A stretch of DNA of 64,000 nucleotides from NCBI RefSeq assembly GCF_000173075.1, contig NZ_ABVL01000005.1, positions 62,001 to 126,000 of the forward strand, in the 5' to 3' direction. The position numbers and the translations under genes are program-made. Shown piece after piece: positions 61,851 through 64,000 of the stretch. The notes below the pieces were generated by a model. The model worked only from the letters and a program-made list of their open reading frames with translations, did no database searches and had not been told where the DNA came from. Source of the DNA: Chthoniobacter flavus Ellin428 (GTDB lineage: Bacteria; Verrucomicrobiota; Verrucomicrobiia; Chthoniobacterales; Chthoniobacteraceae). Positions within the stretch are counted from its first letter, which is position 1. Every line of letters starts with the position of its first letter.

Positions 61851-64000
61851 TCAATGCGTGAGCCGATAGTAGCCTTGTGCTCCTGCCGGTGGAGTGTCGA
61901 TGTATTGGCCAGTGCCGGCGCCGTTGGTGGTGACTGTGCCGATATTGCTCCACGAGGCGGGTGTGAGCGATGGCGTGTATTGCAATTGGTAAGTGATGTC
62001 AGGCGCGGCGGAGAAAGTGAGAGTTACCGTTCCGCCTGACGTGGTGATGCCCGTGGGATTGGCGAATGGCACCACGTTTGCGATCTGCACGGGCGTGCCG
62101 CTGTCTTGTCCGCCGGTATTGACCACGGCGGTCAGCGAGCCCAAGCCGGTCGGCCGTTGCGACAACTGCAAGGTAAGCTGCGTGGCGCTGGCGGCGGTGA
62201 CGATACCGACGGTGCCGTCGTTGAAGGTGACGGTATCGTTCGCCGCGGTCGGATCAAAGTTAAAGCCGTTGATCGTGAGAGTGGCGGAATCGTTGGCGAG
62301 ATTCGCCGTGCTCGAAGTGACGACCGGTCCATTCAGAATGGTGAGCGTGTGCGTTGTCGTGGTGCCCAGGACCGCGCCGCTCGGCGTGCCGAGGGTGAAG
62401 GTGAGTGTTTTGTCTGCGCCCGGGTGATGAATGAGCGTGCCGGTGATATAGACCGTCGGCTGTCCATTTACGAAAACCAGCGGGCCGACGGTGACGCCGG
62501 TGTAGTCGGTGCCGTCGACCGCGGTGCCTCCCACGGTGAAAGGCACGATGCTCGTCGCCGCGACTTTGCTGACCGCGTTGTCGCCGCCTGTCCCGACATA
62601 GAGATTTCCCACGGTGTCGAAGGCCAGACCTGCAGGGTCGTCGAGCCCCGAAAGGAAGGTGCTGACCACGCCGAGCGGCGTAACCTTGCTTACCGAGGTG
62701 CCGTTGGCGACGTAAACATTACCGGCGGCGTCGATGGCCAGGCCGCCCGCGTTGGGGCCGCCTTGGAAGCCGGAGGCGAAGAGATTTGCCGTGGATCCGT
62801 CGGGCGAGACCTTGGTGACCTGGCCGCCAAAGGTCACGTCATTCGTGCCGACATAGAGATTCCCCGCGGCGTCGAACGCCAGGGAGGTGCCGTTGTCCTG
62901 CGTAAAGGTAAAGGTGGACTGCGCTCCCGCCGGTGTGATCTTGCTGACCACCCACGAGCCGCTCACCACGCCGGTGGCGTAGAGATTGCCTGTCGTATCG
63001 ATGGCCACTCCGGCCGGCGAGTTCATCGCCGGGACATCGGTGGAAATGGTGCCGTCGGGCGTGATTTTGCTCACCGAGTTATTGCCAAAGAGCGCGACGT
63101 AAAGATTTCCCGCCGCATCGAAGGCGAGACCGGATGGATAGGAAGTAAAGCCGGTCGTCGGGAAGCCCGAAGCAAAGGTGCTGACTTCTCCGTCGGGTGT
63201 GACCTTGCTGATCGAGTCTCCCAGAAAGTTGGCGACGTAAAGGTTGCCGGTGGTGTCAAAAGTCATGCCCTCGGGTGCATTAAAGCCGGTGGCGAAGGGC
63301 GTGATGCTGGGAGCAATGCCGCTGTCGAAAGTCGGGCTACCGGTGAGTTGGACGGGGATGCTGAAGGTTTGCACGCTGGCATCCGCGCTCTCGCCGGTGG
63401 TGCTGAACTCCGCAATCGGCTCGGCTGTTCCGACCGGCACGTTGGCCGCGCTGGTAATGGCGTCGGTCGTAACGGTGGCCGTCAGGGTTCCGGTCTGGGT
63501 GGGCGAATGGGTGAGCGCGATGGTAAGTTGCGTGGCGGTCGCGGCCGTCACTGTGCCGGTCGCGCCATTGTTCAATGTGACAGTGTTATTGGCGGCGATG
63601 GGATCGAAACCGAAACCATTGATCGTGAGGGTCGTGGTATTGAAACCGAGATCGGTCGTCGTCGAAGTGACCACCGGAACCACCGTGGCCACCTGCACCG
63701 GTACGCTGCTGACGCCGCCGGCAGAGACTGTGGCGATGAGCGGGCCGACCTGGTTGGGCGGGGTCGTCAAATTGATCGTGAGCGAGGTGATATTGCCATT
63801 ACCGCCGATGATGATGCCCCCACCATTTACAGAGCCGGCGACGGTGCCGATCGCACCATTGTTAAAGGTCACCGTGTTATTCGCCACGGTCCGATTGAAG
63901 AGGCCATTGATCGCGATCAGCGTCGTATTGATCGGCAGGCTGACGGTGTTCTGATTCACCGTCGGCGGCGGCTCGACGATGGTCATCGCATTCGACTTCG
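61851..64000 (-). CDS. Large secreted repeat protein (TIG, Calx-beta, NHL propeller), 5' end missing
   Basis: The gene runs past the right edge; about 716 codons are visible. From the N-terminal side of the visible part: TIG/IPT-like domains (about 1-105 and 110-190, counted from the first visible ATG at 63986), the first half of a Calx-beta domain (193-225, SVQTFSIPVQLTGSPTFDSG), an NHL propeller (226-479, repeats of the type FDAAGNLYVALFGNNSVSKI), the second half of the Calx-beta domain (480-550, PFTVGGTAVDGTDYTGVT), a third TIG (552-640) and a C-terminal domain ending GAQGYYRL. Probably surface-displayed. The true start lies outside. Confidence 0.75.
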   Translation of the reverse strand, partial: KSNAMTIVEPPPTVNQNTVSLPINTTLIAINGLFNRTVANNTVTFNNGAIGTVAGSVNGGGIIIGGNGNITSLTINLTTPPNQVGPLIATVSAGGVSSVPVQVATVVPVVTSTTTDLGFNTTTLTINGFGFDPIAANNTVTLNNGATGTVTAATATQLTIALTHSPTQTGTLTATVTTDAITSAANVPVGTAEPIAEFSTTGESADASVQTFSIPVQLTGSPTFDSGIAPSITPFATGFNAPEGMTFDTTGNLYVANFLGDSISKVTPDGEVSTFASGFPTTGFTSYPSGLAFDAAGNLYVALFGNNSVSKITPDGTISTDVPAMNSPAGVAIDTTGNLYATGVVSGSWVVSKITPAGAQSTFTFTQDNGTSLAFDAAGNLYVGTNDVTFGGQVTKVSPDGSTANLFASGFQGGPNAGGLAIDAAGNVYVANGTSVSKVTPLGVVSTFLSGLDDPAGLAFDTVGNLYVGTGGDNAVSKVAATSIVPFTVGGTAVDGTDYTGVTVGPLVFVNGQPTVYITGTLIHHPGADKTLTFTLGTPSGAVLGTTTTHTLTILNGPVVTSSTANLANDSATLTINGFNFDPTAANDTVTFNDGTVGIVTAASATQLTLQLSQRPTGLGSLTAVVNTGGQDSGTPVQIANVVPFANPTGITTSGGTVTLTFSAAPDITYQLQYTPSLTPASWSNIGTVTTNGAGTGQYIDTPPAGAQGYYRLTH

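Overview
This 64 kb window is GC-rich bacterial chromosome, most likely from a free-living member of the Verrucomicrobiota (PVC superphylum). The evidence is lineage-typical gene content: a very large PVC-type membrane-bound dehydrogenase/haem protein, a PQQ dehydrogenase with an inserted cytochrome c domain, a PEP-CTERM protein, a pseudopilin of the kind abundant in PVC genomes, an oversized signal peptidase I and many secreted proteins of unknown function. Good Shine-Dalgarno sequences are rare. No rRNA, tRNA, CRISPR array or complete transposon was seen.

Layout. 1-2.6 kb: methyl cycle (metK 3' part, ahcY) ending in a strong terminator. 2.6-6.5 kb: a PIN/RHH toxin-antitoxin pair, a YwaF-like membrane protein and a vWA protein. 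6.8-9.9 kb: a plus-strand operon around an ECF42-type sigma factor (DoxX-like, SRPBCC, YCII/DGPF, sigma, GFA enzyme). 9.9-17.7 kb: ABC-F ATPase, lipoprotein, nadA, and a lipid/glycan membrane cluster (GT2, ArnT-like GT, PAP2), then a LolA-like protein. 18-24.2 kb: a fused AsnC/siroheme-decarboxylase-like protein, CCA-adding enzyme, two small coiled-coil membrane proteins, a LacI regulator and a PhyH dioxygenase. 24.6-34.7 kb: PVC cytochrome, a frameshifted coiled-coil protein, lepB, SGNH hydrolase and PQQ dehydrogenase. 35-40 kb: a beta-helix protein, then a second PIN/RHH module lying between lepA and two partial copies of the lepA 3' end. 40-49.3 kb: a TPR protein, a lipoprotein, a GH127-like protein and an RND efflux pair. 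49.7-54.7 kb: a predicted cobalamin locus and gmhA. 54.7-64 kb: two paralogous secreted proteins, a prepilin peptidase with a large insertion, an SRPBCC protein, HtrA, a GT39-like enzyme and a large adhesin-like propeller protein cut by the window edge.

The best candidates for an undescribed system are two. (1) A class-I-like cobalamin riboswitch (about 50450-50660) precedes three coupled genes: a PEP-CTERM propeller protein, a surface protein with an FVVYENG-type motif, and a pseudopilin. A DUF6580-like small membrane protein diverges from it. I read this as a cell-surface B12 capture system, with analogy to Bacteroidetes BtuG loci. (2) At least seven intergenic palindromes have both arms built from 6- or 7-nt tandem repeats (three hexamer, four heptamer). 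Five lie at or just after a stop codon. I know of no named element with this design.

Other notable items are an in-frame internally deleted mini-lepA ORF (56 aa) with a microhomology junction, a Calx-beta domain apparently split by a whole NHL propeller, and long GC-rich inverted repeats in several intergenic regions.
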